A stretch of DNA of 64,000 nucleotides from Azophilus sp965220425 (GCA_965220425.1 OZ244830.1:4588001-4652000), one strand, 5' to 3'. Counted from the first letter of the stretch, positions 52,461-62,349 are shown. Made by a program: numbers and translations. The notes: generated by a model from the sequence alone, not told the origin.

Positions 52461-53681
52461 ATGGCAATGGACCGATACACCGTAATTTCTTCCGACTGCC
52501 ATGCCGGATTGCCGCCGGAACGATACCGGGACTACGTAGACCCGCGGCACCGGGAAGTCTTCGACATGGCCCTGCCCCTCCAGAAGACCGTTACCGACAA
52601 GTTCGAGCACATGTTTCTGGTCAAGGAGGCAAACGAACAGTGGCGCTCGGGCGTCGAATCCCAGCTTGCGGGCGCCTGGGACTATGAGCGCCGTCTCGAG
52701 GTACTCGACGGCGACGGCATCGCCGGGGAGATCGTCTTTCCCGACGGGATAACGGAGCAGAATGCGCCGCCCTTCGGCGCCGGGCTGGCATTGCCCACCG
52801 ATGGCATCCTGCCGGACCTGCAGTGGGCCGGCGCCCGCGCTCACAATCGCTGGCTCGCCGAACTTTGCGCCCGCAACCCGGCGCGCCACTTCGGCGTGGC
52901 AGTGTGTCCGCTCCTGTGGGATATCGACCGGGCCGTGCAGGAAGTACGGTTCGGCGCCGAGAACGGGTTGGGCGGCATGTTGATTCCGCTGCTCCTCACC
53001 GGCGATTTCGAACCCTATCACCACCCCCGCTACAACCCCTTCTGGGACGCCTGCGAAGATCTCGGCATCGTCGTCTGCTTCCATTCCGGTCCGGGTCCCT
53101 TCGGCCACTTCTTCGGCAAGGGCTTCCCGGACAACGACCAGGCGGAGTATCCGGGCGCGCTCGGCATCTATATTTCCGAAGTGTTCTTCTGGACCTGGCG
53201 GCCCCTGATCTTCATGCTCTGGGGCGGGGTGTTCGAACGCTATCCCGGGCTCCGCGCCAGCGTCACGGAAACCGGCCAGGGCTGGATGCTGCCGCCGCTG
53301 TTCCGCATGCTCGACCACCACTACCACGACACCTTCTTCAGCGCCAAGCTCGGCGATTACCGCAGCCATCTTTCCATGGCGCCCACGGACTATTTCCGCC
53401 GCAACTGCGCCATCGGGGCATCGTGCATGCCGAGGTCCGATGCGGAAATCCGCCATCAACTGGGGATGAAGCAGATCATGTGGGGCACCGACTTTCCGCA
53501 CCCCGAGGGTACCTGGCCGCACACCCGGCCCCAGATGATCGACACCTTCAAGGGTCTGCCGGAAGACGATATCGCCGCCATGCTCGGCGGCAACGCCGTC
53601 TCATTTTACGAACTCGACCTCGCCGAGCTCGACAAGGTAGGGGCGCGCGTCGGGCCGGACCGGGCGAGTTTTGCGGCGTAA
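52461..53681 (+). CDS. Amidohydrolase-2 family metal-dependent hydrolase
   Basis: 406 residues from ATG 52461 (ATG 52467 is close). TIM-barrel amidohydrolase of the ACMSD-like group: SSDCHAGLPPERYRDYVD (metal-ligand region), VVCFHSGPGPFG, VTETGQGWMLPPLF, and WGTDFPHPEGTWPHTRPQ with the conserved Asp. It would hydrolyse or decarboxylate a ring-cleavage product. Such proteins frequently accompany Rieske oxygenases in degradation clusters, as here. Confidence 0.83.
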   Translation: MAMDRYTVISSDCHAGLPPERYRDYVDPRHREVFDMALPLQKTVTDKFEHMFLVKEANEQWRSGVESQLAGAWDYERRLEVLDGDGIAGEIVFPDGITEQNAPPFGAGLALPTDGILPDLQWAGARAHNRWLAELCARNPARHFGVAVCPLLWDIDRAVQEVRFGAENGLGGMLIPLLLTGDFEPYHHPRYNPFWDACEDLGIVVCFHSGPGPFGHFFGKGFPDNDQAEYPGALGIYISEVFFWTWRPLIFMLWGGVFERYPGLRASVTETGQGWMLPPLFRMLDHHYHDTFFSAKLGDYRSHLSMAPTDYFRRNCAIGASCMPRSDAEIRHQLGMKQIMWGTDFPHPEGTWPHTRPQMIDTFKGLPEDDIAAMLGGNAVSFYELDLAELDKVGARVGPDRASFAA

Positions 53682-53697
53682 TCGCCCCTGCGGGCGG

Positions 53698-54384
53698 TCA
53701 GCAGTCCCGACGCCGGTCGAAATCCGCAATCGCGAGGCGCTCCGCTTCCTCTCCAACGGTTGAGGCCACGCCGGTGCCGCCGAGTCCGCAATAACCGTCG
53801 GGTATCTTGGCCAGGTACTGCTGGTGATAGTGCTCCGCATAGTAGAATGGCCCGGCCGGCCGGATCTCCGTGGAAATAGCGCCGTATCCCGCCTGGGTCA
53901 GAGCGCGCTGGTAGCGCTCCCGGGAAGCCTCGGCCGCTTCCTGCTGGGCATCGTTTGAGGTGTATATGGCCGAACGGTATTGCGTACCCACATCGTTGCC
54001 CTGGCGCATGCCCTGGGTAGGGTCATGAGCCTCCCAGAACACCTTGAGGAGTTCATCGAAGGAGACCGCGGCCGGATCGTGGATGACCAGCACCGCCTCG
54101 GTATGACCGCTGAGCCCGGAACAGACCTCCTCGTACGCCGGATTGGGCGTAATGCCGCCGGCATAACCCACCGCCGTGACGAAAACGCCGCCGGTCTGCC
54201 AGAACTTGCGCTCGGCCCCCCAAAAACAGCCCAATCCGAACACGGCTTGCTGCACGCCGTCCGGAAAGGGCTCCTTGAGCGGATTGCCGTTCACGAAATG
54301 CCGGGCCGGAAGCGGCATGGCCTGCGAGCGCCCGGGCAAAGCTTCGCTTTCGCTGGGTAGCCGGATTTTGTGTCCCCACGCCAT
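53698..54384 (-). CDS. msrA: Peptide methionine sulfoxide reductase A
   Basis: 228 residues from ATG 54384. Catalytic GCFWGAERKFW with Cys53, then VGYAGG, YEEVCSGLSGHTEAV, HDPTQGMRQGNDVGTQYRSAIY, YYAEHYHQQYL. The resolving cysteine is probably in the C-terminal YCGLGGTG. It repairs methionine-S-sulfoxide in proteins. No signal peptide, so cytosolic; the 40-residue N-terminal extension matches E. coli-type MsrA. Convergent with the amidohydrolase gene. Confidence 0.92.
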   Translation of the reverse strand: MAWGHKIRLPSESEALPGRSQAMPLPARHFVNGNPLKEPFPDGVQQAVFGLGCFWGAERKFWQTGGVFVTAVGYAGGITPNPAYEEVCSGLSGHTEAVLVIHDPAAVSFDELLKVFWEAHDPTQGMRQGNDVGTQYRSAIYTSNDAQQEAAEASRERYQRALTQAGYGAISTEIRPAGPFYYAEHYHQQYLAKIPDGYCGLGGTGVASTVGEEAERLAIADFDRRRDC

Positions 54385-54478
54385 GAGTCAGCCTCCAGGT
54401 CGGTTAGCGGGGCCGCACATCGTCGAGTTGCGGATGAGCCACATGATACCGATTCAAATCGGTGCTATAAAATGCGCC

Positions 54479-56134
54479 ATGCGTGTATTGCTCGCCACCC
54501 CGCTGCTCCTGATCGCAACCGCGTTGGCGGGTTGTCAAGCCACGCCGCCCCGTGACGCAACGGCGGAAACCCTCCCGACTGCCACTGCCGCGGCCAGCCT
54601 GCGCCACGCGTTCCTGGCCGGGGATGCGCAATCCGAAGACCTGCGGCGGCTCACGGACCTCGAGTCCCAGGCCATGCGGCTGGCGGAGGACGAACCACTC
54701 AAGCTCGGCGCCATCGGCACCGCCATCCTGGACATCTGCCAGGGCAGCCTGACCGGTCACTACGCCCTCAGGCGTTTCTACGAACACCTGGAGTCGCAGG
54801 ATGCGGTCGCATTCCACGCGGCGTGGATGGAAGCCGTCAAGGCCGGCATGGCCGGCAATGCCGACGGGACGCCGGGCAACCCCTACGCGACCCTGACGCC
54901 CGTCGAGGCTCAGATCTTCGTGATTGCCGAATCGCTGTCGCCGGTCGGGGCGATCTACCAATCCGATGAACCCGAATCCTTCTCGATGCTGGTAGTAGGG
55001 CGCCCAGCCAAGGGGCCGCTGCAGAACTTCTATTTCGATCTCGACGCCCTCTATCGAAACACCCTGAATTCCCTGTCGGACAAGCCAGGCGGCCAGGCCG
55101 CGAGTATCGGTTTCTCCCCGCTGGCGCTGATGGGCAGGCTGGCAAGGAGCGGCGATACCACCGCGCAAGCCGCGGTGGGGGCGCTGCTGATCGCCCGCAG
55201 GCAATATGACGATGCCGTCGGCTGGCTGCGCACCGCATCGCGCACCGGCAACGTTATCGCCAACGTCATGCTGGCCCGTATCTTCTGGGAGAAATCGTTA
55301 CAGGCGGAATCCGAGGACGACAGGCGCCAGGCTCTCGACCAGGTCATGGAGAACTACCTGCACGCCATCGCACTCGGTTCGTCGGATGCGATGTACGCGC
55401 TCGGCGGCCTCTATCTCACCGGCGCTTTCGGCGAGGACAACGAAGCCTCGGGCCTGCCACTGCTGGAGCAGGCGGGCGAACTCGGCCACAGCGACGCGCT
55501 CCTGTACCTCGCACATCTCTTCTACACCGGCGACGGCGTGGCACGGGACACCGTGCAGGCCGGGGTCTACTTCATTCGCTCCGCAACTCTGCACAACCCC
55601 GCTGCCAGGCTGGGCTACGCCCGCTACCTGATGCGGGAAGGCGGCGTGGCGGAGAGCGACAACCGCGCCGTGCAGTGGCTGCGGGAACTGGTGGACGAAA
55701 CCGAGGATCCCCAGGCGATGCTGCTGCTTGGCAATTTGCACGCCCGGGGCATCGCCGCAAAGCAGAACTTCCGCACGGCGCATCGCTGGTACCGCGATGC
55801 CGCCAGGGCGGCGCCGAACAATGCGGACATCGTCAACGAAGTGGCCTGGACCCTGACGGTTTCCGACCTGGCACGGCTGCGCAGAGCGCGCTACGCACTG
55901 AAAATAATGACCCGCATGATGGAGGCCGACGAACTGGCGCGCACGAGTCCCGAGTTTCTCGACACCTGGGCCGCAACCTTCGCCGCCAACGGCAAGTTCA
56001 ACGAAGCAGTGCGTCTGCAGCAACTTGCGCTCAAGGAAGCGGCCGACGCCGACCGGGAGGACGTGCTGGACATTCTCCGGGAACACCTCGACCTGTTCAT
56101 GGCCCGCAGGCCCGTTATCGAACCCGCGCCTTGA
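54479..56134 (+). CDS. Sel1/TPR-repeat lipoprotein
   Basis: 551 residues from ATG 54479; the frame is open further upstream but the signal sequence fixes the start. RVLLATPLLLIATALAGC is a lipoprotein signal with its Cys near residue 19. Sel1-like repeats occupy about 225-450 (DAMYALGGLYLTGAFG, DALLYLAHLFYTGDGVARD, PAARLGYARYLMREGGVAE, QAMLLLGNLHARGIAAKQNFRTAHRWYRDAA), followed by a TPR-like end (LDTWAATFAANGKFNEAVRLQQLAL). Envelope-anchored scaffold; role unknown. Its stop overlaps the selU start. Confidence 0.78.
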   Translation: MRVLLATPLLLIATALAGCQATPPRDATAETLPTATAAASLRHAFLAGDAQSEDLRRLTDLESQAMRLAEDEPLKLGAIGTAILDICQGSLTGHYALRRFYEHLESQDAVAFHAAWMEAVKAGMAGNADGTPGNPYATLTPVEAQIFVIAESLSPVGAIYQSDEPESFSMLVVGRPAKGPLQNFYFDLDALYRNTLNSLSDKPGGQAASIGFSPLALMGRLARSGDTTAQAAVGALLIARRQYDDAVGWLRTASRTGNVIANVMLARIFWEKSLQAESEDDRRQALDQVMENYLHAIALGSSDAMYALGGLYLTGAFGEDNEASGLPLLEQAGELGHSDALLYLAHLFYTGDGVARDTVQAGVYFIRSATLHNPAARLGYARYLMREGGVAESDNRAVQWLRELVDETEDPQAMLLLGNLHARGIAAKQNFRTAHRWYRDAARAAPNNADIVNEVAWTLTVSDLARLRRARYALKIMTRMMEADELARTSPEFLDTWAATFAANGKFNEAVRLQQLALKEAADADREDVLDILREHLDLFMARRPVIEPAP

Positions 56135-57156
56135 CGCCGACCGCGCTGCTCGCCGACGACGTTCCACTCATCGACCTCAGGGCGCCGGTGGAATTCGCCC
56201 ACGGCGCTTTCCCCGCCGCTGTGAACCTGCCCCTGCTTACCGATGCCGAGCGCCACGAGGTAGGGCTCACCTACAAGAACGATGGCCGCGAAGCCGCCCT
56301 TGCCAAGGGTCGGGAACTCGTTTCCGGCACGATGCGTGCGGAACGGACGCGGGCATGGGCCGAATTCGCCGAAGGTCATTCCGACTGCTGGCTCTACTGC
56401 TGGCGCGGCGGCCTGCGCTCGCGAATCGCCCAGTCCTGGCTGGAACAGGCGGGCGTTGCCGTGCCCAGGGTCGCCGGCGGTTACAAGAGCCTGCGCCGCG
56501 CGTGCCTTGCCACCCTGGACGGCGCGGCCGGCGATTCCAGGTCCTGGCTCGTGCTGGCCGGCCGCACCGGCAGCGGCAAGACCCGCGTCATCGGCGGGCT
56601 AAAAAACGCGATCGACCTCGAGGGGCTGGCGCGGCACCGCGGTTCCGCCTTCGGTGGCCGCCCCGCGGGACAACCCACTCCCATCGCCTTCGAGAACGCG
56701 CTGGCCGTCGCCTACCTCAAGCACGATGCTCCGACGCTGGTTCTGGAAGACGAAAGCCGCACCATCGGCCGCCTCGCCCTCCCCGCCCCATGGTTCGAGC
56801 GGATGGGCGCCGCGCCGCTGGTGTTGCTGGAGGCGACCACCGAGCAGCGGGTGGGAAACATCCGGTCGGAATACGTGGAAGAACCGATTGCCGGCGGCAT
56901 CCCCCCTGCGCAATTGCATGACCGGCTGGCGGGGTCCCTCGACCGCATTCGCAAGCGCCTCGGCGGCGATCGCCACCAGAAGATCAGGGCTGCGTTGGAC
57001 GAGGGATTCCGAAACGACGCACACGAGGCGTGGATTGGACTGCTGCTCGAGTGGTACTACGACCCCATGTACGACTATCAACTGAGGTCCAAGCGCAAAC
57101 GCATCGTTTTCCAGGGCGGGACGGCAGCGGTTGCGCACTATCTGGAAGCTGACTGA
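56131..57156 (+). CDS. selU: tRNA 2-selenouridine synthase
   Basis: 341 residues from TTG 56131, overlapping the previous stop as TTGA. N-terminal rhodanese domain: PLIDLRAPVEFAHGAFPAAVNLPLL and catalytic WLYCWRGGLRS (Cys90). The C-terminal half is a P-loop domain, GRTGSGKT at 144-151, with LARHRGSAFGG and EDESRTIGRL. It replaces sulfur by selenium in the wobble 2-thiouridine of some tRNAs, using selenophosphate (SelD not in the window). The unusual TTG start relies on coupling to the lipoprotein gene. Confidence 0.9.
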   Translation: MTPTALLADDVPLIDLRAPVEFAHGAFPAAVNLPLLTDAERHEVGLTYKNDGREAALAKGRELVSGTMRAERTRAWAEFAEGHSDCWLYCWRGGLRSRIAQSWLEQAGVAVPRVAGGYKSLRRACLATLDGAAGDSRSWLVLAGRTGSGKTRVIGGLKNAIDLEGLARHRGSAFGGRPAGQPTPIAFENALAVAYLKHDAPTLVLEDESRTIGRLALPAPWFERMGAAPLVLLEATTEQRVGNIRSEYVEEPIAGGIPPAQLHDRLAGSLDRIRKRLGGDRHQKIRAALDEGFRNDAHEAWIGLLLEWYYDPMYDYQLRSKRKRIVFQGGTAAVAHYLEAD

Positions 57157-57272
57157 CCAGCCCGCATCGCGCACCGACTTTCGTCGCGAGGGCGTCGAGG
57201 TGCCGTCCTGCGTGGCAAAATCCCCGGCGATCTTCGGGACCCCGGGTTCACTGCACTGGATGACCGCACCGG

Positions 57273-58175
57273 TCAACCGCCGGGTGGCGTCGTTGCGGCA
57301 TCGGTCCCTCCGGTCAACTCCGTCGCCCGGGCGGCGATGGATTCGGTCAGATACTCGCCCAGAAGCCTGACCCGGCGGGCATAGCGGACCTCCGGGGCAA
57401 TCAGCAGCCACAGTTCACCGGTTATGACGGGCGCATCGGGCAAGCGCCGCAAACCCGGCTCGCGATCACCCACCATGCAAGGGAGCGCCGACACGCCGGC
57501 GCCCGCCCGCAGCAACGCAACCAACTGGGAGAGGGCGCCGCAGCGACTCACCACGGTGGCGTCGTTCCAAGCCGCGGCCCTGACCGCGTCGCAGGCATCC
57601 GCCAGCTCGCCCGGCGGCAGCCACTCGAGCCAACGCGACGTGCGCCTGGGGTTCGCGAAACCCGGGCGGGTTTGCGCAGCGTAAGCGGAGACCGCAACGG
57701 CGCCGATCTTGCGGCCCACCAGATCGAGCGGCGGATTGGCCGTAACCTCCACGCCCAGATCGCCGTCCCCCGCCATCAACGCGGGGCCGGCCGCCTCGAA
57801 CAGCCAATCCACGGTAATCCGGGAATAGGCATCCGCCACACGCCCGAATTCTTCGAACACGCCCCCGAGCATCATGAATTCAGGCACGGCGATTCGGACC
57901 TTGCCCGCAAGCGCCTGATCTTCCGCCCGGATCGATCGTTCGATTCTGGCAAGGTCGCTCTCGACATCCTGAACCTTGCCGACCGCGGCCGCACCGGCGG
58001 GGGTCAACACCAGGCCGCGTGCCGTTCGGGCGAACAGCCTGGCCCCAAGACGTGCTTCGAATTGCTCTATGCGCCGGGTAACGGTGGATGGATTGACGCC
58101 CAGGTCCCGGGCGGCGGCACGCACCGAGCCGCAGCGGGCAACGGCGGAAAAGAATTTGAAATTGTCCCAGTCCAT
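57273..58175 (-). CDS. LysR family transcriptional regulator
   Basis: 300 residues from ATG 58175. MDWDNFKFFSAVARCGSVRAAARDLGVNPSTVTRRIEQFEARLGARLFARTARGLVLTPAG is the winged helix; a periplasmic-binding-like effector domain follows (about 90-290). An alternative start seven codons upstream lies inside the MITE remnant and gives a repeat-derived peptide, so it was rejected. The MITE ends 10 bases before the start, so it supplies the present upstream region. Targets unknown. Confidence 0.87.
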   Translation of the reverse strand: MDWDNFKFFSAVARCGSVRAAARDLGVNPSTVTRRIEQFEARLGARLFARTARGLVLTPAGAAAVGKVQDVESDLARIERSIRAEDQALAGKVRIAVPEFMMLGGVFEEFGRVADAYSRITVDWLFEAAGPALMAGDGDLGVEVTANPPLDLVGRKIGAVAVSAYAAQTRPGFANPRRTSRWLEWLPPGELADACDAVRAAAWNDATVVSRCGALSQLVALLRAGAGVSALPCMVGDREPGLRRLPDAPVITGELWLLIAPEVRYARRVRLLGEYLTESIAARATELTGGTDAATTPPGG

Positions 58176-58184
58176 ATGCAGCCC

Positions 58185-58415
58185 CTGGTGGTTCAACCAC
58201 CTGGAAATGAGCGGTCAGCGCTGCCACAAGCGTCCCGATGCACGGCGCCGGCTCGCGGACGTATCCAGCATACGTCAAGAGCCGGCAACGGAGCCCTCAG
58301 CCGGGGAGCGCGAGGGGGCACCCCGCGCAAAAAAGAGCCCTCAGCCCGGGAGCGCGAGCGGGCGCCCCTCGCACACAGACAGATGGGCGCTTGTGGGCAC
58401 GCCCTCCGGGAGCCG
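58185..58415 (+). mobile_element. MITE copy 3 (right end missing)
   Basis: Begins CTGGTGGTTCAACCACCTGG, continues with the same blocks as the element at 44607-44959 (minus-strand reading), including two copies of the GAGCCCTCAGCC.GGGAGCGCGAG unit, and fades after CGCCCTCCGGGAG. No right inverted repeat. Same orientation and nearly the same break point as copy 1 at 32380. Confidence 0.65.
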
Positions 58416-58949
58416 CCACGGCGCCAGGAGACTCTCAAGCCGAAACAACCGTCGCCGGAAGACTCATAGCATCTGTGTTGCAAATATGCAACGGTACGTT
58501 GCGTTACGGGAGGTTGCATTTTATGTTACCAAAAGTAACATGGAGCCCGTTGACAACTGTTGACCGCAGCCTTCCCGAACCTACGGGAGACAAGCTGCAA
58601 CTGGGGGGATACCCGTCTTCCTTCCCTCCCCTCCCATCCCAGCGGGTATCCCTCTTACTTTTTCTCTCCGGCCTCAAAGGTTCCCGATACCGGTTCGATG
58701 CCAATGCCGGCACGGCGCCGGCGCCGAATGCACGCGGACAGACCGGAAAGCGCAGGCTGTTGCGCATCGCCTCGTTGACGAAGGCGCCGCTGCCCGGCGC
58801 CATCCCGCCGATGCGAATTCCGTCACGACGCTTCGATGGCTGCGCAATCCCTGAATTGCGGACGAATCAGGATTGACAACCTCATGAACAATTTGGTCAT
58901 ATGCACAACGGGGGAGGAAAGGGAGAACGCGCAGCGTATCTCCTGATCC
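58416..58949. other. Non-coding region between LysR/MITE and the ileS terminator
   Basis: About 530 bases without a supported gene; the short open frames have no features. Three palindromes are packed at 58477-58541. A 20-codon frame starts at 58884 but has no support. Confidence 0.4.
58477..58541. promoter_or_regulatory. Cluster of three palindromes
   Basis: GTTGCA-aata-TGCAAC at 58477-58492; overlapping GCAACG-gta-CGTTGC at 58488-58502; ATGTTAC-caaaa-GTAACAT at 58523-58541. GTTGC recurs at 58513. The density looks like an operator or origin-type binding cluster. No known consensus recognised. Confidence 0.4.
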
Positions 58950-58950
58950 A

Positions 58951-58978
58951 AAAACGGCCGGGGCATCCCGGCCGTTTT
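58951..58978 (-). terminator. Rho-independent terminator for ileS
   Basis: Perfect 12-base arms, AAAACGGCCGGG and CCCGGCCGTTTT, around a 4-base loop, with a run of T on the minus-strand side. It lies about 95 bases past the ileS stop. The A/T outer pairs mean it could also stop plus-strand transcripts. Confidence 0.75.
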
Positions 58979-59072
58979 CTTGTATGACGCCTGCATTTGC
59001 CACCGATCGGAAGCGGTGGCCGGTTGGCGAGTAGTCGGGAAGCGCGGCGGGTACCCCGGCCGAGGCGCCCCG

Positions 59073-62000
59073 CTACGCGTGAAACACCGCCCTGGTCACC
59101 GTGAACCGAAACGGCTTGCCGTCGATCTCCGATTCCACCGCGCCGTCGATGAATTCGTCGCGCTCGAAGGTGGTGCACAGGGTTTCCTGCATGATGTAGT
59201 CGCGGTGTTCGCCCGCCGCGGCCACCAGTTCGCCATCGCCATCGAAGCGCACCACAATGCGGTCGGTGACATTGAGCCCCTTGTCCTTGCGCGCCCGCTG
59301 CACGCGGTTGACGATTTCACGCCCGTAACCGCCCCGCACCAGCGCATCGTCCAAGGTGCAGTCGAGGGCGACGCCGATCAGCCGGTTCGAAACCGTGCCC
59401 GTACCGGGCCGCGCCTGTTGCAGAACCCGAATCTCGTCCGGGCCGAATCGCTCGCCGTTCAGTTCGATGGAACCGCCCGCCTGGAGCCTGTCGATCTCCG
59501 CGCCGGAAAGCGCTTCGATGAGCCGCTGGAATTCCCGCATGCGCTTGCCGAGCCGTTTTCCGAGCACCGGGAAGTTGGGTTTCGCGACCCGCTCGATGTA
59601 GCGTTGTTCGTCCCTGTCATAGACGACCTCCCGCACATTGAGTTCGGCCCTGATATAGGGCTCCAGCCTCTCGATCTGCTGGAGCAGGCCGGCATCGCGG
59701 TTGATGACCACCAGTTCCCTGAGCGGGGTACGCAGCCCGATCTTCACTTCCTCCCGCTTCTGCCTTCCGAGCAGTATCACCTGCTGCATGCGGGTTACCG
59801 CCCGCTCGAGTTCGGGCTCGATGAGACTCTCTTCCGGGTCCGGGTAATCGCACAGATGCACCGAATCGGGCTTCGGTTTCCGGCTCCCCAGGCCAGCGAG
59901 TTCCCGATAAAGATGGTCGGCCAGAAAGGGTGCGAATGGCGCCATGACCAGGCTCAACTCGCGCAGCGCGGCGTAAAGCGTGCTGTAGGCGGCGATCTTG
60001 TCGGCCGTGATGTCCTCGCCCCAGAAACGGTTGCGGTTCAGACGGATATACCAGTTGGTCAGCTCCTCGATGAACTCGAAAAGCGCCGGCACCACGTTGT
60101 ACAGACGATAGGCATCCATCTCCCGGGCCACATTGCCCTTGAGCGTCTGCAGCCGTGACAGTATCCAGCGGTCGAGCACATTGCCGCCGAGATGTTCGCC
60201 CTTCTCCCACGACCAATCATCGATCTCGGCGTAGGTCTTGAGGAAGGCGAAGGCGTTGTACCAGGGCAAGAGGGCGCGGCGGGTCATGTCCCGCACGCCC
60301 TTGTCGGCGAAGCGCTGCTCCTCGCCGCGCACCAGGCCGGAGTTGATGAGATAGAGCCGCAACGCATCGGCGCCGTAGGTCTCCATCAGCTCATCCGGCG
60401 GCGTGTAGTTCCTGAGCCGCTTCGACATCTTCCTGCCGTCCCCGGCCATGACCATGCCGTTGACGATTACGTTGCGGAACGCCGGCTTGTCATAGAGCGC
60501 CGCCGCCAGCACGGTGAGCGTATAGAACCAGCCCCGGGTCTGGTCGAGCCCTTCGGAGATGAATTCCGCCGGGAACGCCGCGGAGAAGACATCGGTGTTC
60601 TCGAACGGATAGTGCAACTGCGCATAGGGCATGGAGCCGGACTCGAACCAGCAGTCGAGTACCTCGGGGATGCGGCGGTAGGTTCCCTCTTCCCCCTCCA
60701 CCTCGAAGGTGAGTGGGTCGACGTACTCCCGGTGCAGGTCGGCGACGCGCACGCCGGTGCGTTCCCGCAGTTCGTCGATGGAGCCGATGCAGATGCGGCT
60801 GCCGGTGACATCGTTGATCCAGATCGGCAGCGGCGTGCCCCAGATCCGGTTGCGGGAAATGGCCCAGTCGATGGCCCCGGCAAGCCAGTTTCCGAAACGG
60901 CCTTCCTTGATGTGCCCGGGCACCCAGCGGATCTGCCCGTTCGCGGCCAGCAGCTTGTCGACGATGCCGGTGACACGCACATACCAGCTAGGTACCGCAC
61001 GGTAGATGAGCGGCGTATCGGACCGGTAGCAGTACGGATAGGCGTGCCGGGTGACTTCGTGGCGGTAGAGGAAACCGCCATCCCTGAGGTAACGGATGAT
61101 CTTCCGGTCCGCATCCTTGACATGGAGCCCTGCAAAGTCCGTCACCTCGTCGGTGAATCGACCCTGCATGGTCACCGGGCAGACGAACGCGGCAATGCCC
61201 GCGTGCTGTAATACCCGCAGGTCGTCCTCGCCGAATGCCGGCGCCTGGTGCACCAGGCCCGTCCCTTCTTCCGTGGTGACGTAGTCGTCGGTAACCACGA
61301 CAAAGGCGCCCTTGTCCCGTTCGCCGGCGAAGTAGGGAAACGCCGGTTCATAGGAACGCCCGGCGAGATACCGTCCCTTGAGGCGCGCCCGGACATCGAA
61401 ATCGCCAAAGTCCGACAACCGTTCCGCCGCGAAGTAGATATCCCTGCCGGCTCCCGGATCGTGCGCCTTCACGTAGTCGATATCCGGGCCGACGCAGACC
61501 GCCAGGTTCGACGGCAGCGTCCAGGGCGTCGTCGTCCAGACCGACAGCCAGGCATCCTCGTCGGCGAGCTTGAGCAGCACGGTGATCGCCGGGTCTTGAA
61601 CTTCAAGATAGTTGGAGGTCGCCTCGAAATTGGAGAGCGGCGTCTCCAGAGCCGTTGAAACGGGCATGATCTTGTTGCCCTGGTAGATCAGATCCCTGTC
61701 CCAGAGTTGCTTTACCACCCACCACAACGACTCCATGTACCAGGCATCCATGGTCTTGTAGTCGTTGTCGAAATCGACCCAGCGTCCGAGCCGCGTGATC
61801 GTGTGGCGCCACTCCTGAACGTAACGCTGCACGATGGCCCTGCATTCGTCGTTGTATCCGGCAACCCCCAGTTCCGCCACGGCCTCTTGCGCCGAGACGC
61901 CCAGGCGCTTGTCGATCTCGTGCTCGATGGGCAAGCCATGGCAGTCCCAGCCGAAGCGCCGGAGAACATGGCGCCCCTTCATGGTCCAGTAGCGCGGAAC

Positions 62001-62207
62001 GATGTCCTTGATGGTGCTGGAGACGATGTGCCCGTGGTGCGGCAGGCCCGTCGCGAACGGCGGCCCGTCGTAGAAGATGTAGGGTTTCTTGTCCTTGCGC
62101 GCCTCCATCGAGCGACGAAAGACGTTCGAAGACTCCCACAGTTCAAGGATGCGCTGCTCCATCCGCGCGAAGGAGAAGGTATTCTGGGTTGCAACGGGTT
62201 CCGCCAT
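59073..62207 (-). CDS. ileS: Isoleucyl-tRNA synthetase, long (type 2-like) form
   Basis: 1,044 residues from ATG 62207 with AGGCGAG upstream. Class I motifs: PPFATGLPHHGHIVSS (HHGH at 57-60) and GRKMSKRL (593-597). RRFGWDCHGLPIEHEIDK and a C-terminal region of about 400 residues without the zinc-binding cysteines of E. coli IleRS place it with the eukaryote-like, often mupirocin-resistant type 2 group; that subgrouping is from motif memory. Charges tRNA-Ile in the cytosol. Followed by a strong terminator. No second ileS in the window. Confidence 0.93.
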   Translation of the reverse strand: MAEPVATQNTFSFARMEQRILELWESSNVFRRSMEARKDKKPYIFYDGPPFATGLPHHGHIVSSTIKDIVPRYWTMKGRHVLRRFGWDCHGLPIEHEIDKRLGVSAQEAVAELGVAGYNDECRAIVQRYVQEWRHTITRLGRWVDFDNDYKTMDAWYMESLWWVVKQLWDRDLIYQGNKIMPVSTALETPLSNFEATSNYLEVQDPAITVLLKLADEDAWLSVWTTTPWTLPSNLAVCVGPDIDYVKAHDPGAGRDIYFAAERLSDFGDFDVRARLKGRYLAGRSYEPAFPYFAGERDKGAFVVVTDDYVTTEEGTGLVHQAPAFGEDDLRVLQHAGIAAFVCPVTMQGRFTDEVTDFAGLHVKDADRKIIRYLRDGGFLYRHEVTRHAYPYCYRSDTPLIYRAVPSWYVRVTGIVDKLLAANGQIRWVPGHIKEGRFGNWLAGAIDWAISRNRIWGTPLPIWINDVTGSRICIGSIDELRERTGVRVADLHREYVDPLTFEVEGEEGTYRRIPEVLDCWFESGSMPYAQLHYPFENTDVFSAAFPAEFISEGLDQTRGWFYTLTVLAAALYDKPAFRNVIVNGMVMAGDGRKMSKRLRNYTPPDELMETYGADALRLYLINSGLVRGEEQRFADKGVRDMTRRALLPWYNAFAFLKTYAEIDDWSWEKGEHLGGNVLDRWILSRLQTLKGNVAREMDAYRLYNVVPALFEFIEELTNWYIRLNRNRFWGEDITADKIAAYSTLYAALRELSLVMAPFAPFLADHLYRELAGLGSRKPKPDSVHLCDYPDPEESLIEPELERAVTRMQQVILLGRQKREEVKIGLRTPLRELVVINRDAGLLQQIERLEPYIRAELNVREVVYDRDEQRYIERVAKPNFPVLGKRLGKRMREFQRLIEALSGAEIDRLQAGGSIELNGERFGPDEIRVLQQARPGTGTVSNRLIGVALDCTLDDALVRGGYGREIVNRVQRARKDKGLNVTDRIVVRFDGDGELVAAAGEHRDYIMQETLCTTFERDEFIDGAVESEIDGKPFRFTVTRAVFHA

Positions 62208-62349
62208 CGCTCGCCTGGATGCCCGGTTCAAATTGGCGGCGCATTGTACGGCATCCGTCAATGCGCGTTCAGGGGATATTCCGCGGCCATGAACGACCGC
62301 TCCCGGGACAGTCCCGGCGCTTCGGGACGCGCCGATCGGAACGGGATGT

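Noticed and set aside
58884..58946. 20-codon frame just before the terminator
   Set aside because: No ribosome site of note and the terminator is explained by ileS on the other strand.
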